From CANQBR01 sp964641395 (GTDB taxonomy: Bacteria > Bacillota > Negativicutes > Acidaminococcales > Acidaminococcaceae), in assembly GCA_964641395.1 (NCBI GenBank), contig CAZXKQ010000026.1:1-27159 (forward strand): a stretch of DNA of 27,159 nt. The letters are read 5' to 3'. This document shows, one piece after another, positions 1 to 7,633 of this stretch. Made by a program: the position numbers and the translations under genes. Below the pieces are notes generated by a model. The model had not been told where the DNA came from and made no database searches. It saw only the letters and a program-made list of their open reading frames with translations. Position 1 is the stretch's first letter, and each line of letters begins with the position of its first letter.

Positions 1-1210
1 CTGCCTTCTTAGGCGGGGCGCTGCTGTCCACCTCCTCCCAGCTTACCGTCGGCTGGGGCCTGGCCTCCCCTAGGGCCGCCAGCCTGGCCTCCAGCTCCTC
101 CACCCTGCTGGTCAGGGCGGCCAGGGTGCTGCCCCACTCCTGGCAGAGGTCCACCAGGCAGAGCTCGGCGCTCATCCGGCGGCGCAGGCTGCTGCGCAGT
201 TCCAGGATGCCGCTGTGGAGCCGCTCCTGGCTGGCCAGCAGCCGGGCGGGGCTGAAAAAGGGGGCCAGGGCCGCCAGGGCCTCCTGGCTGTCCATCAGGT
301 AGATCTCTTCGTAACCCGGGGCAGTGCGGTAGAGGAAGAGGGCCCGCAGGTAGGCGGCCACCTCCAAGAGGATCTGCTCCGCCTCCTTGCCCTGCTCCAA
401 CAGCCTGCCTAGCTGCCGCAGGCTGGCTTCCACATCCTTGCGGCCTAGGGCGGCCACCAGCTCCCTGGTGCCCTCCCGGCCTACCACCCCTAGCACCGCC
501 CGCAGGCTGTCCACGGTGACCTGGTTGTTCATGACGCCGCACTGGTCTAAAAGGCTGATGGCGTCCCGCAGCCCCCCTTCCGCCTGGATGGCGATGAGGC
601 GCAGGGCCTCCGGCTGGGCGCTGAGGCCGCTGGCGGCGGCGATCTTGGCCAGGTGGTGGCTGATCTCCTGGGTGCCCACCCGGCGGAAGTCGAAGCGCTG
701 GCAGCGGGAGTGGATGGTGAGGGGCACCTTCTGAGGGTCGGTGGTGGCCAGGATGAAGATTACGTGCTGGGGAGGCTCCTCCAAGGACTTCAGCAGGGCG
801 TTGAAGGCCTCCGTGGTCAGCATGTGGACCTCGTCGATGATGTAGATCTTGTAGCGGCTGTTCACCGGGGCGAAGGCCAGCTGCTCCCGCAGCTCCTTCA
901 TCTCGTCGATGCCCCGGGTGGAGGCCGCGTCTATCTCCAGCACGTCCAGGGAGGAACCGTTGGCGATCTGGCGGCAGTTGTCGCAGACGCCGCAGGGCTC
1001 CGCCGTAGGCCCCGCCTGGCAGTTCAACGCCTTGGCCAAGATACGGGCGGTGCTGGTCTTGCCGGTGCCCCTGGGCCCGGCGAACAGGTAGGCGTGGGCG
1101 ATCCGTCCCTTGGCCAGGGCGGCGGTGAGGGTCTGCACGATGACGGGCTGCCCTACTAAGGAAGCAAAGTCCTTGGGCCGCCAGCGCCGGTAGAGGGCTT
1201 CATAGGCCAT
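1..1210 (-). CDS. dnaX: DNA polymerase III subunit gamma/tau (5' part, runs off the window)
   Basis: This is the clamp-loader ATPase of the replicative polymerase. An open frame of 403 codons runs from the ATG at 1210 to the window edge with no stop, so the C-terminus lies outside. Walker A GPRGTGKT is at residues 45-52, a four-cysteine zinc module is at C64, C73, C76 and C79, Walker B and DEVH follow near 125, and the sensor SRC motif is present. The visible end is a charged, Ala/Pro-rich stretch, typical of the linker after domain III. The start is supported by AGGGAGG five bases upstream. Whether the gene makes a short gamma form by frameshifting cannot be judged, because that region is missing. 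Upstream lie SRP RNA and tRNA-Ser, the same order as in B. subtilis, where yaaK and recR follow dnaX. Confidence 0.97.
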   Translation of the reverse strand, partial: MAYEALYRRWRPKDFASLVGQPVIVQTLTAALAKGRIAHAYLFAGPRGTGKTSTARILAKALNCQAGPTAEPCGVCDNCRQIANGSSLDVLEIDAASTRGIDEMKELREQLAFAPVNSRYKIYIIDEVHMLTTEAFNALLKSLEEPPQHVIFILATTDPQKVPLTIHSRCQRFDFRRVGTQEISHHLAKIAAASGLSAQPEALRLIAIQAEGGLRDAISLLDQCGVMNNQVTVDSLRAVLGVVGREGTRELVAALGRKDVEASLRQLGRLLEQGKEAEQILLEVAAYLRALFLYRTAPGYEEIYLMDSQEALAALAPFFSPARLLASQERLHSGILELRSSLRRRMSAELCLVDLCQEWGSTLAALTSRVEELEARLAALGEARPQPTVSWEEVDSSAPPKKA

Positions 1211-1239
1211 AGGGCACCTCCCTTCAGCTTGCTAGCCTT

Positions 1240-1268
1240 ATTATAGTACATGGGCCCACCCTTTGCCA
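1240..1268 (-). promoter_or_regulatory. Promoter candidate for dnaX
   Basis: On the minus strand there is a perfect -10 TATAAT (1240-1245) and a weak -35 TGGCAA (1263-1268) with a 17-base spacer. It lies directly after the U-run that ends the SRP RNA, so dnaX can be transcribed separately from the RNA genes. Confidence 0.6.
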
Positions 1269-1269
1269 T

Positions 1270-1424
1270 AAAAAATTGTTTCCCCATAAAACCACAGACA
1301 CCGAGCGCCCCCGCGGCACATGCAAGTATCCGCTTAAGGCTGCTTCCTTCCGGACCTGACCTGGTTCACAGGCTCCCATTGCGCAGGACTCGGCATCCGC
1401 AGTTCTACAAGGAAACAATTTTTT
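1270..1424 (-). ncRNA. ffs: Signal recognition particle RNA (bacterial small type)
   Basis: The minus strand carries the conserved SRP domain IV core: CAGGTCAGGTCCGGAAGGAA around 1335-1365, including the GGAA tetraloop and the asymmetric loop that binds Ffh. The flanking sequences pair into a long rod (GCCGAG with CTCGGT, GCGGA with TCTGT). The rod is closed by a perfect 14-base inverted repeat, 1411-1424 with 1270-1283, whose 3' arm ends in six Ts. The closing stem can therefore act as the intrinsic terminator. The mature ends are uncertain; the core is probably about 1284-1410. No separate promoter is obvious between it and the upstream tRNA-Ser, so the two may share a transcript that is later processed. 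Confidence 0.92.
1270..1424. repeat. 14-bp perfect inverted repeat enclosing the SRP RNA
   Basis: AAAAAATTGTTTCC at 1270-1283 is the exact reverse complement of 1411-1424. The arms lie 127 bases apart and bracket the SRP RNA rod. Confidence 0.9.
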
Positions 1425-1470
1425 TAGCCTGGCGGCGGGCTCTAGGCGGCCGCCAAGGAAGGTAACTAGG

Positions 1471-1560
1471 TGGCGGAGAGAGAGGGATTCGAACCCTCGG
1501 TACGGTATCCCGTACACACGCTTTCCAGGCGTGCACCTTCAACCACTCGGTCATCTCTCC
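1471..1560 (-). tRNA. tRNA-Ser(GGA)
   Basis: A 90-base class II tRNA. The acceptor stem GGAGAGA pairs with TCTCTCC, followed by the discriminator G and an encoded CCA (1471-1473). The anticodon loop CTGGAAA gives anticodon GGA, reading UCC/UCU. There is a long variable arm (GTACGGGATACCGTAC) and a T-arm GGGTTCGAATCCC. It is transcribed ahead of the SRP RNA from the promoter at 1618-1646. Confidence 0.97.
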
Positions 1561-1617
1561 AAGGATTGTAGTCGTAACAACTATCTGCTGTTGGCAGCCC
1601 CAGGGACTGCAAGTGTT

Positions 1618-1646
1618 ATTATACTGATAAATAGCCCTTTAGTCAA
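1618..1646 (-). promoter_or_regulatory. Strong sigma-70-type promoter for tRNA-Ser / SRP RNA
   Basis: The -35 is TTGACT (1641-1646) and the -10 is TATAAT (1618-1623), with exactly 17 bases between them. Transcription would start near 1611, about 50 bases before the mature tRNA. Confidence 0.85.
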
Positions 1647-1670
1647 TAATTTTATGGCGAAGAGGCCAAT

Positions 1671-2516
1671 TTAATCGTCGTTATCCTCCGCCGGCAGCAG
1701 CAGCACGGCGCAGGCGGCGTTCTCCACCACGTTGTGGGAGGTGGAGCCTATCCCCTGGTCGCTGCTCATCCCCGCCCCGGTCTTGCTCATCAGGATCAGG
1801 TTCACGTGCTCCTGGGCGCAGAACTTGGCGATCTGCTTGGAGGCCACCCCCTTGGCGATGACGTAGTCCGCATCTACGCCGAAGAGCTTCATCTCGTCCA
1901 CCAGCTCCTGGAGGAAGAGGCGGGCGGCGGCGTACTGCTCCTTGTAGTCCTCCTTGCTGCGGCTGCGCTCGATGACGTGCATAAAGTAGAGCCTGCCTAC
2001 GTGCTCCCGCAGGTCGCGGACGATGTTCAAGCACTCTAGGGACTTGCGGGAAAAGTCCGTAGGCAGCAGGATCTTGGCCAGCAGGTCGTCCCTGTCATCC
2101 CCGTCGTCATCGTTGATGAAGAGGGGGACGGTGCAGATCTCCGCCAAGTCCCGGGAGATGCTGCCCAGCAGGGCCCGCTGGAAGAAGTTCTTCTCGTGGG
2201 CGGCCACCATCAGCAGGTCCGCCTCCAGCTGGTCCGCGGCCATGTTCAGGACCTGGTCCGCCTCGCTGCCTACCGGGGTGATGGTGCTTACTTCGTGGAA
2301 GCCGGCCTGGAGCAGCTCCTCCTGGCACTGGGCCAGATGGGCGCTTACCTTCTGAAAGTCCGTACCGTGGGGGTCCGCGTCATCATCGTCGCTTAAGACG
2401 TGGGCCAGCACCACCTCCGTTTCTCGGTCAGGACACAGGCTGCATAAACATTTAGTAAGGTTGGCGGCTTGCTGGGATAGGTCAGTAGCCAGCAGCACCT
2501 TGGAAAAGGTATTCAT
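1671..2516 (-). CDS. Universal stress protein with two tandem UspA domains
   Basis: A soluble cytoplasmic protein of 281 residues, about twice the usual 140-150, made of two UspA-type alpha/beta domains. The first begins at FSKVLLATDLS and ends near a GSISRDLAEICTVPLF segment. The second begins at LLAKILLPTDFS and ends with GIGSTSHNVVENAACAVLLL. The Gly-Ser signatures before each final strand match the nucleotide-binding loop of the family, but the full GxxG-9x-G(S/T) motif is not clean in either half. The upstream in-frame ATG at 2537 is possible; 2516 is preferred because AAGGAG sits seven bases before it. The gene is separated from its neighbours and is probably monocistronic. No specific stress or partner can be inferred. 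Confidence 0.9.
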   Translation of the reverse strand: MNTFSKVLLATDLSQQAANLTKCLCSLCPDRETEVVLAHVLSDDDDADPHGTDFQKVSAHLAQCQEELLQAGFHEVSTITPVGSEADQVLNMAADQLEADLLMVAAHEKNFFQRALLGSISRDLAEICTVPLFINDDDGDDRDDLLAKILLPTDFSRKSLECLNIVRDLREHVGRLYFMHVIERSRSKEDYKEQYAAARLFLQELVDEMKLFGVDADYVIAKGVASKQIAKFCAQEHVNLILMSKTGAGMSSDQGIGSTSHNVVENAACAVLLLPAEDNDD

Positions 2517-2633
2517 CAACTTGCTCCTTTTTAGCATACTCTGTTAACGCTAAAACCTCTAACATTGAGATTTTCGCCGCAGCTAACTAAAATCCTGCCT
2601 GGGGGAGATGTTTTTCTCACCCTGGCTCCAGGG

Positions 2634-4031
2634 CTACATAGTGAAGAGCTTGCCTGGGTTCAGCACCAACTGGGGATCCAGGGCCCGCTTGATGCTGCGC
2701 ATGATGGCCAGCTCCACCGGGTCGGTGTACTCCTCCATGTAGCCGGTCTTCTTGGCCCCGATGCCGTGCTCGCCGCTGAGCCGGCCGCCGATGCTGTAAA
2801 CATAGGCGTAGGCCAGCCGGTGGAAGGCGGCCAGCTGCCGCTCCCACTCCTCATCCCCCATATCCATCTTCAGGATGTTGAAGTGGAGGTTGCCGTCCCC
2901 TGCGTGGGCCAGGCACATGCAGCGGAAGTCGTAGCCCTGGGCCTCCTGCATCAGGTAGTTGAGGCAGGTGGCGATCTGGTCCACCGGCACCACTAGGTCG
3001 TCAGAGGTGGAAACCTTGCTCAGGGCCTTGGAGCCTTCCAGGCAGTTGCGGCGCACCCGCCACACCCGCTCGTCCGCCTCCAGCACGTCGGTGGCCCCCG
3101 CCTCCTCGCACAGCTCGCTGAGCTTCTCCATCTTCATGTCCAGCTCGTCCTCGCTGTAGGTCTCCACCGTGACCAGCACGTAGCTGCCGTCCTCGTAGTG
3201 GGGCAGCCGGGTCTCGCTGTAGTCCGAGGCGGCCCGGACGAAGCCGTTGTCCATGAACTCCACCGAGGTGGGGTTGAGGCCGGCCTTGATCAGCATAGGC
3301 ACCAAGTCCACCGCCTTGTTTACATCGGTGAAGATGGCCAACAGGTCCAGCCGGTAGGGAGGCAGGGGCAGCAGCTTCAGGGTGGCCTTGGTGATGATGC
3401 CCAGGGTGCCCTCGCTGCCTATCACCAGCTGGTCCAGGCAGTAGCCGGTGCTGCACTTCTTCAGCCTGTAGCCTAGCTCCACTATCTCCCCCGTAGGGGT
3501 GACTACCTCGATGGAGAAGACCTGGTGGCGGGTGGTGCCGTAGCGCACCGCCCTGTTGCCCCCGGCGTTGGTGGCCAGGTTGCCGCCGATGAGGCAGCTC
3601 TCCGCGCTGCAGGGATCCCCGGCGTAGAGGAGGCCCGCCTCGTTGGCCGCCTTCTGCACGTCCACCGTGCGACAGCCTGCCTCCACCCGCATGTACATGG
3701 CGGCGCTGTTCAGCTCGATGATCTTGTTCATCCTCTCTATCAGCAGGACGATGCCGCCGTAGACGGGTATGGCGCCGCAGGACACGGAGGTGCCGGCCCC
3801 CCTGGGGGTGACAGGCACTAGGTACTGGTTGGCTATCTTCATCACCGCTGCCACTTCCTGGGCGCTGGCGGGGGCCACTACCACCTCCGGCAGGTGGTGG
3901 TAGCGGGGATCAGGCTCCTCGTCCGTCTTATAGCGCTCCAGGGTCTCAGGGTCGTTCTTCACGTAGTCGGGGCCTAGGGCGGCCCGCAGGGCCTCCAGCA
4001 CCTCTTCCGTCACCGGGTTGTACTTCTTCAT
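2634..4031 (-). CDS. FAD-linked oxidase, GlcD/D-lactate dehydrogenase type (paralog 1)
   Basis: A 465-residue flavoprotein with an N-terminal PCMH-type FAD domain (about 45-225) and a C-terminal FAD-oxidase_C domain. RGAGTSVS at 78-85 and the CSAESCLIGG/NLATNAGG stretch at 141-158 form the FAD pocket. Late HAGDGNLH and GEHGIGAKK motifs carry the histidines that bind substrate and metal in D-2-hydroxyacid dehydrogenases. The family oxidises glycolate, D-lactate or related D-2-hydroxyacids. This is the last of three tandem copies and the most divergent one: HAGDGNLHFNI replaces HIGDGNLHIVL, and PRGAGTSVSCG replaces VRGGGTSLADG, so its substrate may differ. The gap to the preceding copy is 51 bases, with a GGAGAGGAT ribosome site. 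No GlcE, GlcF or Etf gene is next to it. Confidence 0.93.
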   Translation of the reverse strand: MKKYNPVTEEVLEALRAALGPDYVKNDPETLERYKTDEEPDPRYHHLPEVVVAPASAQEVAAVMKIANQYLVPVTPRGAGTSVSCGAIPVYGGIVLLIERMNKIIELNSAAMYMRVEAGCRTVDVQKAANEAGLLYAGDPCSAESCLIGGNLATNAGGNRAVRYGTTRHQVFSIEVVTPTGEIVELGYRLKKCSTGYCLDQLVIGSEGTLGIITKATLKLLPLPPYRLDLLAIFTDVNKAVDLVPMLIKAGLNPTSVEFMDNGFVRAASDYSETRLPHYEDGSYVLVTVETYSEDELDMKMEKLSELCEEAGATDVLEADERVWRVRRNCLEGSKALSKVSTSDDLVVPVDQIATCLNYLMQEAQGYDFRCMCLAHAGDGNLHFNILKMDMGDEEWERQLAAFHRLAYAYVYSIGGRLSGEHGIGAKKTGYMEEYTDPVELAIMRSIKRALDPQLVLNPGKLFTM

Positions 4032-4082
4032 CTTGCTACCATCCTCTCCATACTGCTCTAACCTTCTAATGCTGTACTGCCC

Positions 4083-5504
4083 TCAGCCCTCTTCTGGGAG
4101 GAGGACCTTGCCTGGGTTCAACAGCCAGTGAGGGTCCCAGGCCCTCTTTATCTTCCGCATCAGCTCCAGCTCTCCCGGCGGGGTGAACTGGGCCAGGGCC
4201 GCCGCCTTTTTCGAGCCGATGCCATGCTCCCCTGCCAGCCGGCCTCCGTGGGCGTAGGCGTAGCCGTAGACCTCCTGGGCGAAGCGGGCCAGGTTGTCCT
4301 CCCACTCCTCATCACTCAGGTCCATCTTGCAGAGGACGATGTGGATGTTGCCGTCGCCGATGTGGGCGTTGATCCGCAGGGGGAAGGGGTACTTGGCCAC
4401 CGTCTGGATGACGAAGCTCACCATGGCGCTGAGCTGGTCCACCGGCACCACCACGTCATCGGTGGTGCAGACCAGGCTCACCAGCCGCACCGCCTCCAGG
4501 CAGTTGCGGCGCATGGCCCAGATCCGCTCATCCGCCTCCAGCACCTCCACGGCGCCGCACTCAGTGCAGAGGGCCTCCAGCTGCTCCAGCTTCTGGTACA
4601 GCTCCTCCTCCCGGAAGGCCTCCAGGGAGATGATCACGTAGATGCCGTCCTCCTGGCGGGGAGCGGCGGGAAAGTCTGTGAAGACGGCGGTGGTTCGCAC
4701 GTTGGCGTTGTCCATGTACTCCACCGAGGTGGGGTTGAGGCCGGCGGCGGCCAGCCTGCCTACGATGCTGATGGCGGCCAGGGGCTGGGTGAAGATGGCC
4801 AGCACGTCCGCCTTGTAGGGCGGCAGGGGCTGCAGCTTGAGGATGACCTTGGTGATGATGCCCAGGGTGCCCTCGCTGCCTATCACCAGCTGCTCCAGGC
4901 AGTAGCCGGTGCTGCACTTTTGCAGGGGGGCCCCCAGCGTCACCAGCTCCCCGGTGGGGGTGACCAGCTCCAGGCCGTAGACCTGGTGGCGGGTGACTCC
5001 GTAGCGCACCGCCTTGTTGCCCCCGGCGTTGGTGGCCAGGTTGCCGCCGATGAGGCAGCTGTCGGCGCTGCAGGGATCCCCGGCGTAGAGGAGGCCGGCC
5101 TCCTGGGCCAGCCTTTGGATGTCCAGGGTGCGGGCCCCCGCCTCGGCCACCAGGTAGAGGCCCTCCTTATTCAACTCTAGAATCTTGTTCAACCGTTCCG
5201 TCAGGAGGATGACGCCCCCCAATTGGGCGATGGCCCCGTCGTTGAGGCCGGTGCCGCCGCCCCGCACGGTGATAGGCACCAGGTAGCGGTTGCACAGCTT
5301 CACCAGGGCGGCCACCTCTGCCGCCGTGCCCGGCCGCAGCACTGCCTCCGGCAGGGCGAAGCAGCGGGGATCCGCCTCCTCGTCCGTCTTGTAGCGCTCC
5401 AGGGCGTCGGTGTCCGTGAGGACGTGCTCTGGGCCGATGAGGGCCCGGGCCTCCGCCAGGAAGGCCTCCGACACCCGGTTGTACAGCTGCTTCATCTGCT
5501 TCAC
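4083..5504 (-). CDS. FAD-linked oxidase, GlcD/D-lactate dehydrogenase type (paralog 2)
   Basis: A 473-residue member of the same flavoprotein family, with VRGGGTGLNDG and CSADSCLIGG in the FAD domain and HIGDGNIH and GEHGIGSKK in the C-terminal domain. It closely resembles the upstream copy, including the shared LEADERIWAMRRNC block. The start is uncertain: a GTG at 5504 lies two bases after the stop of the upstream gene, and an ATG at 5495 is three codons in; neither has a strong ribosome site, so translation is probably coupled. It has the last residues of FAD_binding_4 and FAD-oxidase_C intact and shows no sign of decay. The probable reaction is oxidation of a D-2-hydroxyacid such as glycolate or D-lactate; the electron acceptor is unknown. 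Confidence 0.92.
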   Translation of the reverse strand: MKQMKQLYNRVSEAFLAEARALIGPEHVLTDTDALERYKTDEEADPRCFALPEAVLRPGTAAEVAALVKLCNRYLVPITVRGGGTGLNDGAIAQLGGVILLTERLNKILELNKEGLYLVAEAGARTLDIQRLAQEAGLLYAGDPCSADSCLIGGNLATNAGGNKAVRYGVTRHQVYGLELVTPTGELVTLGAPLQKCSTGYCLEQLVIGSEGTLGIITKVILKLQPLPPYKADVLAIFTQPLAAISIVGRLAAAGLNPTSVEYMDNANVRTTAVFTDFPAAPRQEDGIYVIISLEAFREEELYQKLEQLEALCTECGAVEVLEADERIWAMRRNCLEAVRLVSLVCTTDDVVVPVDQLSAMVSFVIQTVAKYPFPLRINAHIGDGNIHIVLCKMDLSDEEWEDNLARFAQEVYGYAYAHGGRLAGEHGIGSKKAAALAQFTPPGELELMRKIKRAWDPHWLLNPGKVLLPEEG

Positions 5505-5506
5505 GG

Positions 5507-6913
5507 TCAGCAGTCGAAGATCTTCCCTGGGTTGAGGATCAGCTTAGGATCCCAGGCCAGCTTGATCTTCCGCATCAGCTCCAGTTCTACCGCCGGAGTG
5601 AACTCCGCCATGTAGCCCAGCTTCTTGGCGCCGATGCCGTGCTCCCCGGCCAGGCGGCCTCCCTGCTGGTAGGCGTACTTGTACACCTCCTCGTGGAAGG
5701 CGTGGACGTTCTCTTCCCACTCCTGGTCGCTCAAGGAGCCCTTGCAGAGGACGATGTGCAGGTTGCCGTCGCCGATGTGGGCGTTGATCTTGGCCGGTAC
5801 CGGGAAGGGGTACTTCTCCCCTATCTTCATGATGTACTTGATGGTGTCCGCTATCCTGTCCACCGGCACTACCACGTCGTCGGTGAGGGAGATGAGGGAG
5901 ATGAGCCGCACCGACTCCTGGCAGTTGCGGCGCATGGCCCAGATCCGCTCATCCGCCTCCAGCACGTCGATGGCCCCCGCCTCCTCGCAGAGGTCGCTGA
6001 GCTGCTCCATCTTCGCGTCTAGCTCGTCCTCGTTGAAGGTCTCCACGGTGACGATGACGTAGATGCCGTTTTCCCGGTAGGGAGGATCCTTGAACTCGAT
6101 GTATTCCGCCGTGCCCCGCACGTAGGAGTTATCCATGTACTCGATGGAAGTGGGGTTGAGGCCGGCCTGGGCGATGAGGGGCACCATGTTCAGGGCCTTG
6201 GCCGGGTCGTCGAAGATGGCCAGCAGGTCCAGCTTGTAGGGAGGCAGGGGCAGCAGCTTCAGGGTGGCCTTGGTAATGATGCCCAGGGTGCCCTCGCTGC
6301 CCATCACCAGCTGCTCCATGCAGTAGCCGGTGCTGCACTTCTTCAGGCGGCTGCCTACCTCCACTATCTCCCCGGTGGGGGTGACCAGCTCCAGGCTGTA
6401 GACCTGGTTGCGGGTGACACCGTAGCGCACCGCCTTGTTGCCCCCGGCGTTGGTGGCCAGGTTGCCGCCGATGAGGCAGCTCTCCGCGCTGCAGGGATCC
6501 CCGGCGTAGAGGTAGCCCGCCTCGTTGGCCTTCTTCTGGATGTCGATGGTCCGCACCCCCGCCTCCACCACCATGTAGAGGCCGCTGGTGTTCATCTCTA
6601 GGATCTTGTTCAGCCGCTCGATGAGGAGGACGATGCCGCCGCAGACGGGGATGGCCCCGTCAGCCAGGCTGGTGCCGCCGCCCCGCACGGTGAGGGGCAC
6701 GTCGTACTTGTTGCACAGCTTCACCACTGCCGCCACTTCCTGGGCGCTCCCCGGCCGCACCACCGCCTCCGGCAGGTGGAACATCTTGGGATCCGTCTCC
6801 TCGTCGGTCTTATAACGGTCCAGGGTCTCCGGCTCCGTCAATACATTTTCTGCTCCTAGGGCGGCCGCCAGCTCTGCCAGCAGCTCCGGCCCTACCTTGG
6901 CATAAGTCCTCAT
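5507..6913 (-). CDS. FAD-linked oxidase, GlcD/D-lactate dehydrogenase type (paralog 3, first in operon)
   Basis: A 468-residue flavoprotein with the same two-domain plan: VRGGGTSLADG and CSAESCLIGG in the FAD domain, HIGDGNLHIVL and GEHGIGAKK in the C-terminal domain. It is the first gene transcribed of the three-copy cluster. The start ATG at 6913 has AGGAGG seven to eight bases upstream, and a good promoter lies at 6984-7012. Family knowledge points to glycolate, D-lactate or another D-2-hydroxyacid as substrate. In many anaerobes these enzymes pair with an Fe-S GlcF-like protein or with EtfAB, but neither is encoded nearby. The similarity to paralog 2 suggests a fairly recent local duplication. 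Confidence 0.93.
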   Translation of the reverse strand: MRTYAKVGPELLAELAAALGAENVLTEPETLDRYKTDEETDPKMFHLPEAVVRPGSAQEVAAVVKLCNKYDVPLTVRGGGTSLADGAIPVCGGIVLLIERLNKILEMNTSGLYMVVEAGVRTIDIQKKANEAGYLYAGDPCSAESCLIGGNLATNAGGNKAVRYGVTRNQVYSLELVTPTGEIVEVGSRLKKCSTGYCMEQLVMGSEGTLGIITKATLKLLPLPPYKLDLLAIFDDPAKALNMVPLIAQAGLNPTSIEYMDNSYVRGTAEYIEFKDPPYRENGIYVIVTVETFNEDELDAKMEQLSDLCEEAGAIDVLEADERIWAMRRNCQESVRLISLISLTDDVVVPVDRIADTIKYIMKIGEKYPFPVPAKINAHIGDGNLHIVLCKGSLSDQEWEENVHAFHEEVYKYAYQQGGRLAGEHGIGAKKLGYMAEFTPAVELELMRKIKLAWDPKLILNPGKIFDC

Positions 6914-6983
6914 AGCTCTAACCTCCTGCTTACCCCTGCCCCTGGGCCGAACACAGGGCCCTAGGGTGGAAGCGACTATTTCA

Positions 6984-7012
6984 ATTATAGTACAAGGAAA
7001 GAAAATTGTCTT
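6984..7012 (-). promoter_or_regulatory. Promoter of the three-gene GlcD cluster
   Basis: The -10 is TATAAT (6984-6989) and the -35 is AAGACA (7007-7012), with a 17-base spacer. The roughly 65-base leader can fold: CCTAGGGCC near 6960 pairs with GGCCCAGG, leaving one bulge, just ahead of the ribosome site. A control role for that hairpin is only a guess. Confidence 0.75.
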
Positions 7013-7036
7013 GCCCTTTTGTGAAATTCTTGCAAA

Positions 7037-7297
7037 CTATCCTTCTTCATAGTGTCCCCGAACTGCTGCAATTACCAATGCGTCCCCATCTACCTTGTAG
7101 ACGACCCGATTCGCCTCATCGATGCGTCTACTCCAATAACCTGGGCGGTACCTCAGAGGCTCTGGCTTACCCAGCCCGGAATAGGGCTGACGCAGCGCAG
7201 ACTGTAGCAGTGCATTGATGCGCCGCAAGGTCTTTTTGTCCTGGGTCTGCCAATACAGGTAATCATTCCATGCCTCTTCATCCCATTTGAGCTTCAT
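7037..7297 (-). CDS. yoeB: Type II toxin, YoeB/Txe family mRNA interferase
   Basis: An 86-residue RelE-superfamily ribonuclease that would cleave mRNA in the ribosomal A site when freed from its antitoxin. It matches E. coli YoeB along its length: WDEEAWNDYLYW at the start, GKPEPL in the middle, and a C-terminal RGHY. The catalytic set aligns: Glu46, Arg64 (R65 in E. coli) and His82-Tyr83 (H83-Y84). Three extra residues (EEG) follow the tyrosine. Its ATG overlaps the antitoxin stop as ATGA, the usual coupled arrangement. The gene pair is visibly more AT-rich than the surrounding genes, which fits acquisition by transfer. Confidence 0.92.
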   Translation of the reverse strand: MKLKWDEEAWNDYLYWQTQDKKTLRRINALLQSALRQPYSGLGKPEPLRYRPGYWSRRIDEANRVVYKVDGDALVIAAVRGHYEEG

Positions 7298-7566
7298 CCC
7301 TCCTCCTCCAGCAGCTCATGCTCCTGCAGCGGCCGCGTCCCGTTTTCGATGCCGTCGATCACTCTGCCCAGATGCTTCATGTTGGCTTCGGCAAAAAACG
7401 GCTCTTTATTGGCACTCACCTCAAAGGGGATGCGCTGCTCGGATACTGCCTTTTTGGCAAAAATACTAAAGGCTGCGCTCATAGTGAGCCCCATGTTGCT
7501 ACACAGTTTGCTGAAATCCCTTTTGGTCCCTTCATCCATCCGCACCGTAAATGTGGTCTGTGCCAT
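7294..7566 (-). CDS. Type II antitoxin, RelB/DinJ family
   Basis: A 90-residue antitoxin. The N-terminus (TTFTVRMDEGTKRDF, then GLTMSAAFSIFAKKAV) is a ribbon-helix-helix DNA-binding domain of the RelB/DinJ type. The C-terminal half is charged and would wrap the toxin. The ATG at 7566 is favoured because the protein then starts MAQTTF, as in DinJ proteins, with AAAGGTGG eight bases upstream; a GTG at 7578 is the alternative. It precedes the toxin with a four-base overlap. E. coli YoeB uses YefM, which has a different fold, so this is a YoeB toxin paired with a RelB-type partner. The pair probably represses its own promoter at 7606-7633. Confidence 0.9.
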   Translation of the reverse strand: MAQTTFTVRMDEGTKRDFSKLCSNMGLTMSAAFSIFAKKAVSEQRIPFEVSANKEPFFAEANMKHLGRVIDGIENGTRPLQEHELLEEEG

Positions 7567-7605
7567 CGTTTGCACCACCTTTCTCCTACATCATGCCATA
7601 AAACT

Positions 7606-7633
7606 ATTATAATTGCAAGTTTTTGTTGTACAA
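7606..7633 (-). promoter_or_regulatory. Promoter and likely autoregulatory region of the toxin-antitoxin pair
   Basis: The -10 is TATAAT (7606-7611) and the -35 is TTGTAC (7628-7633), with a 16-base spacer. Both elements sit in small palindromes (ATTATAAT and TTGTACAA), plausible ribbon-helix-helix operator half-sites. The -35 overlaps the last bases of the terminator T-run of the gene upstream. Confidence 0.65.

Noticed and set aside
1..60. dnaX programmed frameshift signal
   Set aside because: No A-rich slippery heptamer followed by a stem is present in the visible part; the relevant region may lie beyond the window.
1224..1517. 97-codon minus-strand open frame across SRP RNA and tRNA-Ser
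   Set aside because: It covers two clear RNA genes and has no coding features.
2619..2633. CCCTG-GAGC-CAGGG hairpin after the third GlcD-type gene as a terminator
   Set aside because: Only five pairs and an A-rich tail, with no U-run on the minus strand.
4128..5180. 350-codon plus-strand open frame
   Set aside because: Shadow of the second GlcD-type gene; similar plus-strand shadows appear opposite the other two paralogs, as expected from shared sequence.
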